DNA of 64,000 bases, from the NCBI GenBank assembly GCA_002633025.1, contig NMRB01000007.1:62001-126000 (forward strand), given 5' to 3'. How positions within the stretch are numbered: the first letter of the stretch is position 1; each line of letters opens with the position of its first letter. The notes under the pieces are model-generated. The model ran no database searches and was not told the origin of the DNA. It saw nothing but the letters and a program-made list of their open reading frames with translations. This DNA is from Notospermus geniculatus (lineage: Eukaryota > Nemertea > Pilidiophora > Heteronemertea > Lineidae). This document shows, piece after piece, positions 17,092 to 29,472 of the stretch. The position numbers were made by a program, and so were the translations under genes.

Positions 17092-18345
17092 GTTGATAAT
17101 TCGACCAAAACCTGTTGATAGACAAAAGAATTGCATGATATGGAGACCATGAAAAATATCAATGGGGCAGAATGGCAAGGGACTATCACAGTAATGTCCA
17201 GTAAAAAACTCTGTGGCCCAGACTGGGATCAAGAAATATGTAAAATGTTCTTATCAAGATTCCCGCATCCTGTGTGTTTCCACCTGCTGATCAAGTACCG
17301 GTACAGCATCAAAACCTTTCTTCTAGTTTACTGACTACCGGGTAATGAAATATATACAGCCCTGGCATTTCCTGGGGCTGTCTTGCATTAGATTTGACAT
17401 GTTAAACTGCATGAGCCAATGGATGAATACTAGAAATATTATGTCAAAATCCTTCCTACCTGACTTTAGTTGGTTGGAAAAACTCCAAAATATAACTACA
17501 TCATACATCCCACGCCAAAAATTTAAAATTACGAAAAATCTCAACCCAGGGAGAGAAATATAACACCATCATCATCATTTTACGAAAATATCGATAAAAT
17601 TATCCAGAAAATTCTGTTTACCGCAGCAGAGTCGACATAAATTTTGTCTTTGGATGCTGGGCTTCATGAGCTGTAACTATTCAGCCAGGCCCATGCCTCC
17701 ACTACTATAGTGGGGCATGATGAGAGTGCGTCTGCATGGATGGTACTATCATCTGCTATGTGATGTCTGTGTTATGTGGGCAGACAGGTAGTAGTATTGT
17801 GGCCAGGCTATGTCCATCATAATAGCACAGGGGCCTCAAACCTTCATGTAATCCATCGACGAACATGGGTATAGATAGCCTAGGCCTACAGACAACGGCC
17901 ATGAACCCCTAGAGCTGGAAGTTAACCCTCTGATCTGCGTGTTCAAGCTGATTTGCACACTCATCAGAATGTCTACTAGCCAATTTTTTCAGCTTTGTAA
18001 ATGTGTATACGGTATGTTGTTATTGCGGATTCCATAGGCCTAACTCAGCTGTAAGCAATGGGCCAAATTAATTTGAGGAAAAGGTCCGATGAGTTAAGGA
18101 ACAAACTGTGTGGCAGTAATTCTGGATATCATTTATTGAGTTCAACCGAGAGTTGTTGATGACGTCAACAAACATCAATTATTCAGTAATACAAAATTTC
18201 ACATAAACACGGCTTTTGTCAGTCAATCGACAAATGAAACATCAAAACAAATCCTAGGCTGGCTGCCAAAACAAAAGAACCAGTAGGATTGCATTGGTTG
18301 GAATGGATGGAGTTCAGCAGCACTGCAAAAAACGGTCATACTATT

Positions 18346-18790
18346 ACCATCCACCACCCCGTTTATACTGTCATCCATCTCTATTGTACCGTCTTCCACC
18401 CCAATATTTCTGTGAAACATATTTTTTTAACTTTCAAAAATTAATGTAAACCGCATCAGAATCGCTAACCACATCGCAAAATATTCTGTTTCTTTCGTCA
18501 GTCAGGTCTGTGTCAGTCAACACCATCAGCGGACACCCAGGGAGCCACCTAACATTGGGTTCTGGAACTATGTTGTAATCTAACCTGGTTCCACGGGCGT
18601 CCGACGGTGGCGCTGACTGATGATTCTCGTGGTGGTGGTCGATGACAAAAAAAATTTCGTGATGTGAAATTAGCGATTCTGGTACGATTTACATTAATTT
18701 TCGAGAGAAAGATTAAGAAAAAAATGTTTTTAAGAAATATTGGGGTGGATGACAGTATAAAAGGAGTGCGTGGTGGACGGTGGAAGACGG
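18346..18790. repeat. large imperfect inverted repeat (~445 bp)
   Basis: The arms at about 18346-18475 and 18661-18790 are imperfect reverse complements. Shared blocks include TTAGCGATTCTG, TTTACATTAATTTT, AAATATTGGGGTGGA and ATGACAGTATAAA. The centre is unrelated spacer. It is probably a foldback or non-autonomous DNA transposon. Confidence 0.8.
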
Positions 18791-18966
18791 TAGGCCTAGC
18801 CTAGTAGGCCTAGCCTAGATGGCGGTGGAGGACAGTAATTAGCAAGCATGGCCCGCAAAAAAAACAGCAAATTAATTTGTTTTGCATGAGCCACAGCACA
18901 TAATCCATCAAGCTTTCATTGCCTACCAATGTCTAATACACAAAGGCCAAGTGGGGGCGCATACTC

Positions 18967-19384
18967 AATCTCGTACCCAGAGATTCGTTACGCTCGGGCC
19001 GAGGTTGATGGTCGCTGCACAAATCTCTGGAGACGGCTAGCCAAATCACGCCTTAGGTGTGATTTTTGGTATCGTGCAGTTTTAGACCGAATTTTAACCA
19101 CAAATGCACTGAAATGACTTGAGATGACTTGAGTATAAAATGTTACACACAAAAATGTCCTTAGAAAGGTTTTTTCGAGGGATCTGTTGTACTTATCGAG
19201 GAAAATCCACAGCAATACATGGCGCGCTGTATAAACTTGGAGTGAAGCGGGGGTGCGCCGTGTGTAACGCACTTGCCATTGCATTTTGGTTCCCGAAGCC
19301 ACCGCTAGGGCGTAGCCGTCTCCAGAGATTAGTGTAGCGACCATCAACCTCGGCCGAGCGTAACTAATCTCTGGGTACGAGATT
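18967..19384. mobile_element. 418-bp TIR element with 11-bp target duplication (MULE-like)
   Basis: Terminal inverted repeats of roughly 75 bp begin AATCTCGTACCCAGAGATT and include CGGCCGAGGTTGATGGTCGC. The element is bounded by the direct repeat GGCGCATACTC at 18956-18966 and 19385-19395. There is no transposase. Long TIRs with a 9-11 bp duplication are typical of Mutator-like elements, so I class it as a non-autonomous MULE; that assignment is inference. Confidence 0.85.
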
Positions 19385-20138
19385 GGCGCATACTCAGACA
19401 CCCACAGACTGCACAATGCAGTGTTGCACGCAGCGCCTCGTGCATGCCATGTTATCAGTGTATCGTGGTGTGCACGCAGCGCGCAGTGACGTGCCGCAGC
19501 ATTGTGCGCCCCGCATATCATCGCCTTTTTGCAAGAGTATACCGATTAGGAACGGAAATAGATAGAAATACTGTGTCAACAAAGTACCTAAAAACTTAAT
19601 GAAGTCAGGAAACCATTGATTTATCCCGGAAATTACATGGAATTTGTGTTTTTATTCAGGAAGCCACGCAAACGCAAGAAGTCAGATCTCGCACTTGCAC
19701 AGGGGAGAAATGTCTCCAGCAATTTTTTTACGGAAATAGCCGAAGTTCGCGAACAATCGGGACGAATGCAAACATCATGATTTGCCATTATGGTATGCAA
19801 ATTGGGGTAAAAGGTCAGATTACGTCATAAATCAGCAGTTGATTCCAAGACAGGCAAAAAGAGGCCATTCGTACAAAATTCATCGACCTTCTGTAACACT
19901 GCATAACTGCTTAAAATACGTATTATTATATTAGATTGATATTTCTGATAAATTTTGGGACGTCGACGGTGGCAAATTCAATCAAATGTACTTTTCATAC
20001 TCGCTTGACGTTTCTCATGCGGTACATAGAGGGCAGCAGCTCCCGTAGGCTGGTTCCTATCTTTGCCGCGCCACTTCCGTGGCGCTCGCTCCAAAACGGA
20101 TCAATCGCTCCCCTGTGCAAAAATTCTTGCATTACAAA

Positions 20139-23100
20139 ATGGCCTCCAGGGATGAGGAACAAACGAAATTGTTGCAAGAAATTCATTATCTGACAGGTTT
20201 GGAACCGATTTTAGATTTTAATTATAGAGATGATGCACCTCTTCATAGCACTACCTTCGAATCCACACCGTTAATAAGACAAGGGTGTTTGATTCAGTCA
20301 TTTTAGCCGGTTTACGTTTACCACCGCCTCTCTGTCTGATGACAGTGATCATCATGACGTCATCTCATGATCTGGTCGACCAGTGCAGTGTCATCGGCCT
20401 AGGCCCTGCTGCACGCAGTGTACGTTTAGGCCTAGTTGTTGTGTACTGTACATCACATCTTGGAGGAATAAAACCTTTCCTCCAATCCAAGTCCAAGATT
20501 ACAAAATGCAAAACGCACTGGCTCGTACCGTCACGGTGCAAATAACGCCAAACCAGATCTTATTCACACCGTCGTAAACAGCCAATCAGAGAGCTTCATG
20601 CCAGACATGCCAGATGAAGTTACCGGTATCATCTCGCACAATGCCGGATTTTTTTTCAATATTAGTGAGCTTTCGCAAGCGCCCGGTTAGGCTCTACGAC
20701 GACGTTTATCTATTGTGTGGGTATACCCAAACAATAGATAAACGTTGTCGTATGGCCTAACCGGGCGCTTGCGAAAGCTCACTAATCTTGATGAAAACGT
20801 TATTTTATAACCACTACCACGATAAAAAGTTTCATAATCAAATTTTATAATGCTTTTGGGCAAGGTAGGCCTACTAAAGTATCTAATGATTCCCCGCAAT
20901 CTGCCGCATGAGCCTCAGTGGCCGAGTGGTTAGCGTGGGTGGTTATCAAACGGAAGGCCACGGGTTCGAGCCCCGTCATGACAGTTTTTTATCATTCAGT
21001 TTCACCTCCTTTTATTTTTCTTTTCGTCTTTTATCGATCGTGATATCGATCAGTGTGACTGTCAGAAAATGGGGAACTGCATTCTTGAGCAAAATTTTTT
21101 TAAAAAAAATTACCGGTATAGGGCCGCCTAGCCCTGGCCTAGGCCTATGAAAATTTTATCATCAGACAGAGGCGAACATTTCGTCATTAACTGTGAAAGG
21201 AGAATATGGGGTCAATGGACCCCGTCAAAGGAAAAAAATTGCCCATGCTAAAATATCATTTTACTGCCCATCAGTCGCACTGTCCGAGTTAATAAGTGCA
21301 GAAATTATACATCACCGTCACAGTACGAATAATCATTCTCCACGCACTATTCCCACCGTGACGGTGTAAATAAGAGCTATTCCCGCACTATTCACACCGT
21401 GACGGTGAATGAAGATAGCAGAAAGATACCGGCAAGAAAGACAAGTTTATTGATGTATGGTATGTTGAATTTGGCCCAGCCGTTGAGGAGATATCGGCCG
21501 GAAACCTCACGCCAAGGGGATCTGGAATGAAGAGTAGGCTAGGCCCTAGGCCTAGGGCAGGCCTACGGTACAGCAGCAAAACTCACTTGAGTTTTGAGTT
21601 CACTTGATTCAGTCGTGTCACTTGACCTGGCCCTAGCGGCCTAGGCCTAGCAGCATGCTAGTTGTTTTTTAGGCCTACTGCATGGCCCGAATTTTTTAGG
21701 TAGTAGGCCTCGGCCTACCAACCATGGGTTCATCATGGCATAGGCCTTAGACTTTTTAGTAGGCCTAGTTCTTATTCTTTGTTTTCGCATCTTTTTTGCT
21801 TTTTTCAGCACTCATAAATCAGCATAAGAAGCCACAACCCCATCATCCTAAGCAACAACAACACCGTTCACACAAAGTTCACGATGATGGTCAACAAAGA
21901 AGTCGTCTTGTACCATCAACAAAGACATTATCGTTTAGGAGCCAAGCTAATCAGGAGAGGAACAAAACAGAAGACATGGTTTTTCCTCATTCAAGCAGGA
22001 AGCATCTTTCAGTTCCCATTGCCTCCAGCTCCCAGTCTCAAGCAAAGAATGTGCATTTGATGTCCTCAAAATCCAAGTCCAAAAGTACTGTTGAACAGGC
22101 TAAGGTGAAAAAGGAACCACCTGGTGAATCCGGAATGAACAGAGAAGCCTGTGGCGAGCTTAGGATTAAAAAGGGTCCCTGTGTTGAAGCTGAGCCTGAA
22201 AAAACTGCAGTGCTGAAAACATCTTCAATAAGATCTCAGAGACAGAGGTCTGTTGCAGATGATTTCAGTCTTCAAGATAATAGAAAGTTGTGCTATGATG
22301 ATGAGGGTAGCATTAAAGTTAGTATCAAAAATGAATTCAGTGGAGACTCAGGGAAAAAGTCACGGACCGTTTTGGCTCCGAGTCAAACTTCAAGGCAAGG
22401 CATGGCTTTGACTAAAGGTGATGCCTCGTCTGTGATGAAGAGGTCAAGTACTGTTGTCAACCCCTCCAGTGATGATGCCAGAAAGAGTCTTTCTAAATAT
22501 ACATGGTTTGGTGGCAGTCAGGTTCCTTCCACTCTTTCCTCAGAAATGTCCAAGTCTTCTACCTCATCTACAGCTGGTGCTAGTGCTTTTGCTCCTAAAC
22601 CTTCGATTAGGACTGTTATAGCTCCCAGACAACATGTCACAAAGACAAATACTGCTTTCCTGCCAAAACCTCTGATGACATCAATTGGCTCCGAGTCAAA
22701 CTTCAAGGCAAGGCATGGCTTTGACTAAAGGTGATGCCTCGTCTGTGATGAAGAGGTCAAGTACTGTTGTCAACCCATCCAGTGATGATGCCAGAAAGAG
22801 TCTTTCTAAATATACATGGTTTGGTGGCAGTCAGATTCCTTCCACTCTTTCCTCAGAAATGTCCAAGTCTTCTACCTCATCTACAGCTGGTGCTAGTGCT
22901 TTTGCTCCTAAACCTTCGATTAGGACTGTTCTAGCTCCCAGACAACATGTCACAAAGACAAATACTACTTTGCTGCCAAAACCTCTGATGACATCAACTC
23001 CTGATGTGGCACCCCGGCCACAGACATCCCAAGCTCCCCTTCGGAGACAGTCCTCGGAAAAACATAAACATACCCCTGTCCAGACATGTGCCAAAGTCAT

Positions 23101-26095
23101 CTGTACTAAGTACAAGCTGCATAAAGTTGGCCATCAAAAGAGCAGTTCCGCATCAACCCCACCAACTGGGGCAAAATTTCAACGCCAGAGAAGTTTGACC
23201 TTCGTTAAAAGCCGGACAAAACTAGTGAAAAAGCACATACCTATATCAGTATCAAACACGCCAAAACCACTGCTTAAAAAGAACACGAGGTACAAGTACC
23301 AGGTTGCAAACAAACACGGTGCGACTCACTCAGGGTCTAGGCAGCAGAATGAGACACCAAGAAGCCATAAAATGCTCACAAGTAAACCGAAGTCATCAAG
23401 ATATCGATATGTCAGAAGCTTATCAAATTCCTCCTCGAAGGCACAGAAGACATGGAAGTCCAAATACTCGCTCAAGAGAGACAATGGCAAGTATCACAAC
23501 AACCCTCGAACAATGAAAATGCATTTTTCTTATGGCCTTTGTCACATTAATGAATGTTTTTAATTTGATGGCGTTTGACATTTCCTGAATTGAAATGGTT
23601 TAGAGTTACTGAGTTCGAGGTCTCGCTGATTATTGACTTTCAGACGTGGCAATGTTAATCTACCTCTCGCGCCTGTTGGGCAAGTCGGTGAAGAATGTCA
23701 GCAATAACAAGTACAAGTTCATTCGAGGAACATCAGCTGCCAAGAGGAGAAATTCACGAGAGCAATCACTGAAGAGAGCTAGGAGACTCCCATCCAAATC
23801 AAAGTAAGTACTGTTTCATCAGTGGAGTATAATTAGGCCCATTCTGTGTTGGCTGTTTCTGTGTTAATAGGAACAACCTTTTTATGAACGACTTCAATAC
23901 TGACCTGCATTTCTTTCGGGAATATTCAATGACATGGGGATAAGTTCAGGTCCGTTTCATTTCAGGTTGAAACTCGATAGGCGAAAGGCAGCAAGTAAGC
24001 CAACTGCTACTGAGAGATTTGTAGTGATCAATGGATTTGTGTACAGGTCATCTGCTAGAAAACTGGAAAGAAAGCTTCCAGCTCTCCTTCAGTTCCTGTG
24101 AAGGGGAGACCGAAGACTGTCACCATCAGAAGTAAGTTGTGGGGTCAAAAATTCATGGATGTAAATTAGGAATTGATGAAGTCTGCTTTTCAGGATACTC
24201 ATTCTCCTCTCCAGACCCTTTCGGAAGCTCTTCTGATTATAGATGTACTGGGGGTAAAGGTGGGTGTGCTGTTCCATTTCAGAAATGAATCACGCGAAAA
24301 TGAAGACAGTGACAGTTAATGGTGTCAAGTTCAGAATGGATCCAAGCGGAAAAACTCTACAAAGAATTGACAGAAGTACTTCAGGTAAATTTTAATAATG
24401 ACATTGTTTGGTTCTTCAGACACAAACAGTACTTTGTTATAGATCCATCCCAGTAAATCCTAAACTTTATTCTTCAGCTCAGGGCAGTATAACATCAAAC
24501 CAGCCAAGACAACCAATCACTAGACTTGATATTGGAGGAGTAACGTACTATCAGTCAAGACCAGGGACCCTTGTTAGAGCTACAGATCTCCGAAACCGCA
24601 TCGTCGCAAGGTATTACAATGGAACCGCTCTATTAAGGACACCTATGGGACTGACAAAATGGTGGCCTTAATAGAGACGTGTCCTGACGAAGTAACTCTA
24701 CGTTTTGGGAATTCCCCTAATACTGTACTGCAAGACCCATTATTTACATGTGTTTAAAAGTGTCTTCTTCCATTTCAGTCAAGTTGTCCATCGGAATAAA
24801 TCCTTGGCAATTGCCAGTAAACAGAGACAAATGAAGCGCCAGTATTGTCTGTATTACCAACGATTTGGCCGCTGTAACCGTGGTGACAAATGTCCATCCA
24901 TCCATGATCCAGAAAAGGTGGCCATCTGTAAGAGGTGAGATCTCAGCAACATATTAACACATCATTAGAGTATGCCATACTGATACATTATTCATTGACA
25001 TTTTGCGGCATGGTGCCATTAGTCAAATGTGCAATGGAGCCCAATTGGGACATTATGATGGTGAAGATAATGATGCGAGTCAACTTGGTTTGGTATCATT
25101 CCAGATTCCTGCGTGGCACGTGTAACATCACCGACTGCCCATTCTCACACAAAATATCCAAAGAGAAGATGCCGGTGTGTTCGTATTTCTTGCGAGGTGT
25201 CTGCATGCGTGAGAATTGTCCTTATCTCCACGTGAAGGTTAATCAGGATGCTGAAGTTTGCAAGGCTTTTCTCAATGGATACTGTACCCTCGGGGACAAG
25301 GTAGGTTTAGATCTACTAGCCTAGCATTTCCTGCTGTTCTGTCGGTTCTCTTAAAAAGGGTACTGGAATGGTTGCTCATGTCTCTCTAAGAAGACTTGGA
25401 GGTGTTTCCGTGCCCCTTTGGATGAAGGTAATTGCAGTAGTTCAAGTAAGTTGTCAAGAAGTTGTCCCATTTGAGCATAGGTTGGGTCAGCATGTAGATT
25501 GAGCTCTCTGGCATTTGGCCTTCATCCCCCGTTAAATTCGGATCTCAGATGTTATGATAGCACCTTGTGAAGAGCAAAAGCTTTGTCTGTTAATTTCAGT
25601 GCAAGAAGAAACATACCTTAGTGTGTCAGTCGTTCGTGAAAACGGGGAAGTGTTCTGTGGGAAAAACTTGTAAATTCATCCACCCTATGAGAAGGAAGAG
25701 ACAGCGGAGTGGCACTACCTGTCCTAGACCAGCAAAAAGGTAGAGAAGGATAAAAAGTGATATTGCCTCCTTCATCCAAGTATCAATGTTCTGAAAATTT
25801 TATTTCAAATGTCTGTCTAAAATCTGAAGAGTCTGTCCCATTTTCTTTTCATCACAGGCTGGCCCTTGCTGCACGAATGACGGATACATCCACCAGCAGC
25901 AAGCCAGATTCCCCACCTTTGTGCGTCCGTCCGTCTGTCTCCCAGAAACTTGAAGTCATGCCGGCCTTTATAGCTCTTGAACCAGACAAGAAGGAAATTC
26001 AGAAACGGCCTGAATCAGAGGCTAAGCCAGGTTCGTCTGAAACAACCCAATCTTTCCAAATTACTGAAGGGATTGCCAGTTTGTGCACAAGATGA
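20139..26095 (+). CDS. ZC3H3: zinc finger CCCH domain-containing protein 3
   Basis: Nuclear CCCH protein involved in mRNA polyadenylation and export in vertebrates (Drosophila homologue Clipper/Smicl-type CPSF partner, from memory). Exons: 20139-20196, 21809-23486, 23644-23803, 23966-24131, 24283-24384, 24478-24610, 24779-24934, 25105-25300, 25600-25739, 25858-26095. The short N-terminal exon (MASRDEEQTKLLQEIHYLT) parallels the human N-terminus. Five consecutive CCCH fingers lie in exons 7-9: YCLYYQRFGRCNRGDKC, then CKRFLRGTC, CSYFLRGVC, CKAFLNGYC and CQSFVKTGKC. The C-terminal LEVMPAFIAL matches the human tail motif. Exon 2 holds a 313-bp tandem duplication that shifts the frame, and exon 4 needs one extra base near 24060 (in AGAAAAC). 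With both corrected, the frame is open for 904 residues (human about 948). Intron 2 appears to use a GC donor at 23487. Confidence 0.92.
20661..20786. repeat. 126-bp near-perfect hairpin element in ZC3H3 intron 1
   Basis: ATTAGTGAGCTTTCGCAAGC at the left end is the exact reverse complement of the right end. The two halves pair across the whole element with few mismatches and meet at a short GGGTATACCC centre. No clear target duplication is seen. Likely a MITE or foldback element. Confidence 0.92.
20912..20990 (+). repeat. tRNA-like SINE head with Pol III terminator
   Basis: Box A TGGCCGAGTGGTTA and box B GGTTCGAGCCC are intact, the T arm ACGGG/CCCGT pairs, and TTTTTT follows at 20985-20990. 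The acceptor ends do not pair and no long variable arm is present, so it is a tRNA-derived relic, probably from a Ser- or Leu-type tRNA, rather than a working tRNA. Confidence 0.65.
22372..22997 (+). repeat. 313-bp tandem duplication inside ZC3H3 exon 2
   Basis: 22372-22684 and 22685-22997 are about 98% identical, with a handful of substitutions. Because 313 is not a multiple of three, reading through copy 1 into copy 2 gives a stop at 22728. Deleting either copy restores one continuous frame. The divergence is what two alleles would show. Confidence 0.93.
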
Positions 26096-28640
26096 CCACA
26101 TCCTGAACTGAAGGAATGTTCTCTGCTGAGAGCAGCATGGCTTGTTGCCTGAATTTGTAGGGCTGCCATCAAAGTGTTAAACCATCCCGTTTATAGCAAA
26201 AATGGTTGGATGTGGCGGTGATGATCAGAAAGCGCAGTACTGATTCACTAGAGTGCAAGAAGACAAGTTATGTTTTCGTACTGGTGCTTTCATTTACTGA
26301 ACTGTTGGTTAGAATTTGACGAGTGTCCTAGCCAGGAATTCTTCTGAACAGGCAGCTTATGGAAGCTTTGACTCCACCGATTCTGCAGAACTCAAACTGG
26401 GTACATCACAGTTTAGAACAGAGTTCTGAGGAAGAACTTTCATAAAAGTTTTTATCTTGGACCTGGTGGATACTTGGCTGGAAGGCCTGTCCTGGCCTGT
26501 TCAGAAGTTCTGGCAAGAACACTCACTGAATATTTGTTGAGATGTTGTGATCATGCGTTCTCCTGCTATTGGTCACCAATAATTGGGAAGACAGGGACAG
26601 CAGAGTAAGTATTAGAGTGGTAAGTTTACTAGTTAGCTTTGGAAAATACTGGGTGGATTTGAACTACAGTGGAACATGAGGCTCTGAACACAGGCACACG
26701 AAAGGCTTCTCCTTTGCCACTTACCAGTCATTGAAGTAGGAAGTCGACCAGATCGGAGGTAGTGTGTGGAACCCTGGTTCATGACAACGTTAGTATCTTC
26801 ATGTAAGACGGTTAAAATATATGCATCTCTTCATCTCTGTTCCATATTTGCAGCATTATCATTTTGCTTTTCTGTGCCGTTGTTCCACTGTGTGCCTGTG
26901 TCATAGTATTGTCATTGAAAGCTGATTTGTATTCTTGTTCATTTCAGACAAGCCAGTGCTACAAATACGTCCCAATTTCACCTGAAGTTGGGCTGGGGAA
27001 ACGGAATTCAAAGCTGTTGATGATTTAGCATGCCAAGATGACCATGCTGCTTGAAGATACCTAAGTTATACGGTACCAAAACACAGATGAAGAAGATTGC
27101 TGGATAGTCTACGTCTTGAGGAGAGCACACCAGTTCTTGTTGAGAAACTGGTAGATTGTTTCGGAAGGTCTTCCCTTCCAATGACTTGTATCACTTGTTG
27201 ACAAACTGAACACTACACTACACAACATTTTGTGCCCTTCTCTTGCCAATGGACAAGGGGAAAAATGGGCATCCCAACAGATTCCCCACCTTTGTGCGTC
27301 CGTCCGTCTGTCTCCCAGAAACTTGAAGTCATGCCGGCCTTTATAGCTCTTGAACCAGACAAGAAGGAAGTTCAGAATCGACCTGAATCAGAGGCTAAGC
27401 CAGGTTTGTCTGAAACAACCCAATCTTTCCAAATTACTGAAGGGATTGCCAGTTTGTGCACAAGATGACCACAGCCTGAACTGAAGGAATGTTCTCTGAG
27501 TGCTGAGAGTAGCATGGCTTGTTGCCTGAATTTGTAGGGCTGCCATCAAAGTGTTAAACCATCCCGTTTATAGCAAAAATGGTTGGATGTGGCGATGATG
27601 ATCAGAAAGCGCAGTACTGATTCACTAGAGTGCAAGAAGACAAGTTATGTTTTCGTACTGGTGCTTTCATTTACTGTACTGTTGGTTAGAATTTGACGAG
27701 TGTCCTAGCCAGGAATTCTTCTGACTCCCACCAATTCTGCAGAACTCAAACTGGGTACATCACAGTTTAGAACAGAGTTCTGAGGAAGAACTTTCATAAA
27801 AGTTTTTACTTTGGACCTGGTGGATACTTGGCTGGAAGGCCTGTCCTGGCCTGTTCAGAAGTTCTGGCAAGAACACTCGCTGAATATTTGTTGAGATGTT
27901 GTGATCATGCGTTCTCCTCCTATTGGTCACCAATAATTGGGAAGACAGGGACAGCAGAGTAAGTATTAGAGTGGTAAGTTTACTGGTTAGCTTTGGAAAA
28001 TACTGGGTGGATTTGAACTACAGTGGAACATGAGGCTTTCTCCTTTGCCACTTACCAGTCATTGAAGTAGGAAGTTGACCAGATCGGAGGTAGTGTGTGG
28101 AACCCTGGTTCATGACAACGTTAGTATCTTCATGTAAGACGGTTAAAATGTATGCATCTCTTCATCTCTGTTCCATATTTGCAGCATTATCATTTTGCTT
28201 TTCTGTGCCGTTGTTCCACTGTGTGTCTGTGTCATAGTATTGTCATTGAAAGCTGATTTGTATTCTTGTTCATCCATTGAAAGCTGATTTGTATTCTTGT
28301 TCATTTCAGAGAAGCCAGTGCTACAAATACGTCCCAATTTCACCTGAAGTTGGGCTGAGGAAGCGGAATTCAAAGCTGTTGATGATTTAGCATGCCAAGA
28401 TGACCATGCTGCTTGAAGATACCTAAGTTATACGGTACCAAAACACAGATGAAGAAGATTGCTGGATAGTCTACGTCTTGAGGAGAGCACGCCAGTTCTT
28501 GTTGAGAAACTGGTAGATTGTTTCGGAAGGTCTTCCCTTCCAATGACTTGTATCACTTGTTGACAAACTGAACACTACACTACACGACATTTTGTGCCCT
28601 TCTCTTGCCAATGGACAAGGGAAAAATGGGCATCCCAAAA
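25905..28640 (+). repeat. ~1.37-kb tandem duplication of the ZC3H3 3' end
   Basis: Copy 1 runs from about 25905 to 27277 and copy 2 from about 27278 to 28640. Both contain the final coding stretch, the stop and the 3'UTR text. They differ by scattered substitutions and small indels, including an extra 34-bp unit near 28240-28305. Confidence 0.9.
27278..27468 (+). pseudogene. partial second copy of the last ZC3H3 coding exon
   Basis: Repeats the last 62 codons of ZC3H3 (DSPPLCVRPSV... to ...GIASLCTR and TGA) with a few changes. It lacks the splice acceptor and the first ten or so codons of the true exon. It lies in the duplicated 3' block and is probably an assembly duplicate or transcribed as 3'UTR. 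Confidence 0.85.
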
Positions 28641-29466
28641 ACAGGCTGTGGAGATTTCTCAATGTTTATACTCGTGGAATAGGTACGTATGCAGGTAAGT
28701 CAAACTCTTGTTCTTCTCTTTGTATGTTTCATCTGACCGGTGACCAGGTAATTTCTCTTTCCTACAGGCCAGTACCTGTTGATGTGTCATGTGTCTTCCA
28801 ATTCTATGATTTAATACTCACTGGAGTCGGTCTGCAGATGGCATGGGGTCCATAGCATTTTATAATCTGTAAATTGTACAACGTTTTATACTTACTTAAT
28901 TGTTTTAAAATCTCTATTTTCTAATTCAAAAAAAATGAACAGATTTCTCCCTCAGGACATTATTATTTAGTTCTGCTAATGGTATGTTGTTTGCAAAACA
29001 TTTGGGTAGTAGAACTCTGTGTACTCTGACACATCTATCTGTGAGAAATTCTGTGGAAAGCATTCTGAAATTCATTCAGACTGCCTGCCTAAGGTCCATG
29101 ACTTGTCCTTCTGGTACTGTCATATTTTTCTATCAATTTGTGTGTAGAAGTTGACCTCTGTACTGCGATTTTAGTTAGAATTTTAGTTGAGATTGAGATA
29201 GGCTGCAGTGCAGTAGAATGACAGTAATTGTATTCAATTAGTAATTGTATCTAATTCAATTAGTAATTGTATTCAATTCAATTCAATGTAGTCAGGTCAG
29301 ATGAGCTAACGAACTGTTGATTGAAACCAGTTGATTTAAGATGCTCAGTGTAAGAGAACTACATAGTAGTATGGTAGTTCATCCATATTTCCAAAAGAAA
29401 TCCTCGATGGATCTGATATTTATTTCCATATTTGAATTTGTTGTACTCTATTGTAACCTGTGAAGC

Positions 29467-29472
29467 AATAAA
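29467..29472 (+). terminator. candidate poly(A) signal of ZC3H3
   Basis: AATAAA followed by T/GT-rich text. It would give a 3'UTR of about 3.4 kb, including the duplicated block. Nearby 29218-29285 is an ATTCAATTAGTAATTGT short tandem array. Confidence 0.45.

Larger units (their letters stand above)
17112..20138. other. head-to-head intergenic region between NCOA5 and ZC3H3
   Basis: This is presumed to hold the promoters of both divergent genes. No further gene is seen. It contains TAGGCCTA clusters (about 17877-18820) and two long inverted-repeat elements, listed separately. Open frames at 18929-19565 are artefacts of the 418-bp element. Confidence 0.6.

Noticed and set aside
18929-19565. 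Several overlapping open frames of 60-177 codons on both strands
   Set aside because: They lie across the 418-bp TIR element and its flank, show no domain, and exist because inverted repeats give mirrored frames.
20912-20983. Functional tRNA-Ser/Leu gene
   Set aside because: Box A, box B and the T arm are good, but the acceptor ends do not pair and the variable arm is missing; better read as a SINE head.
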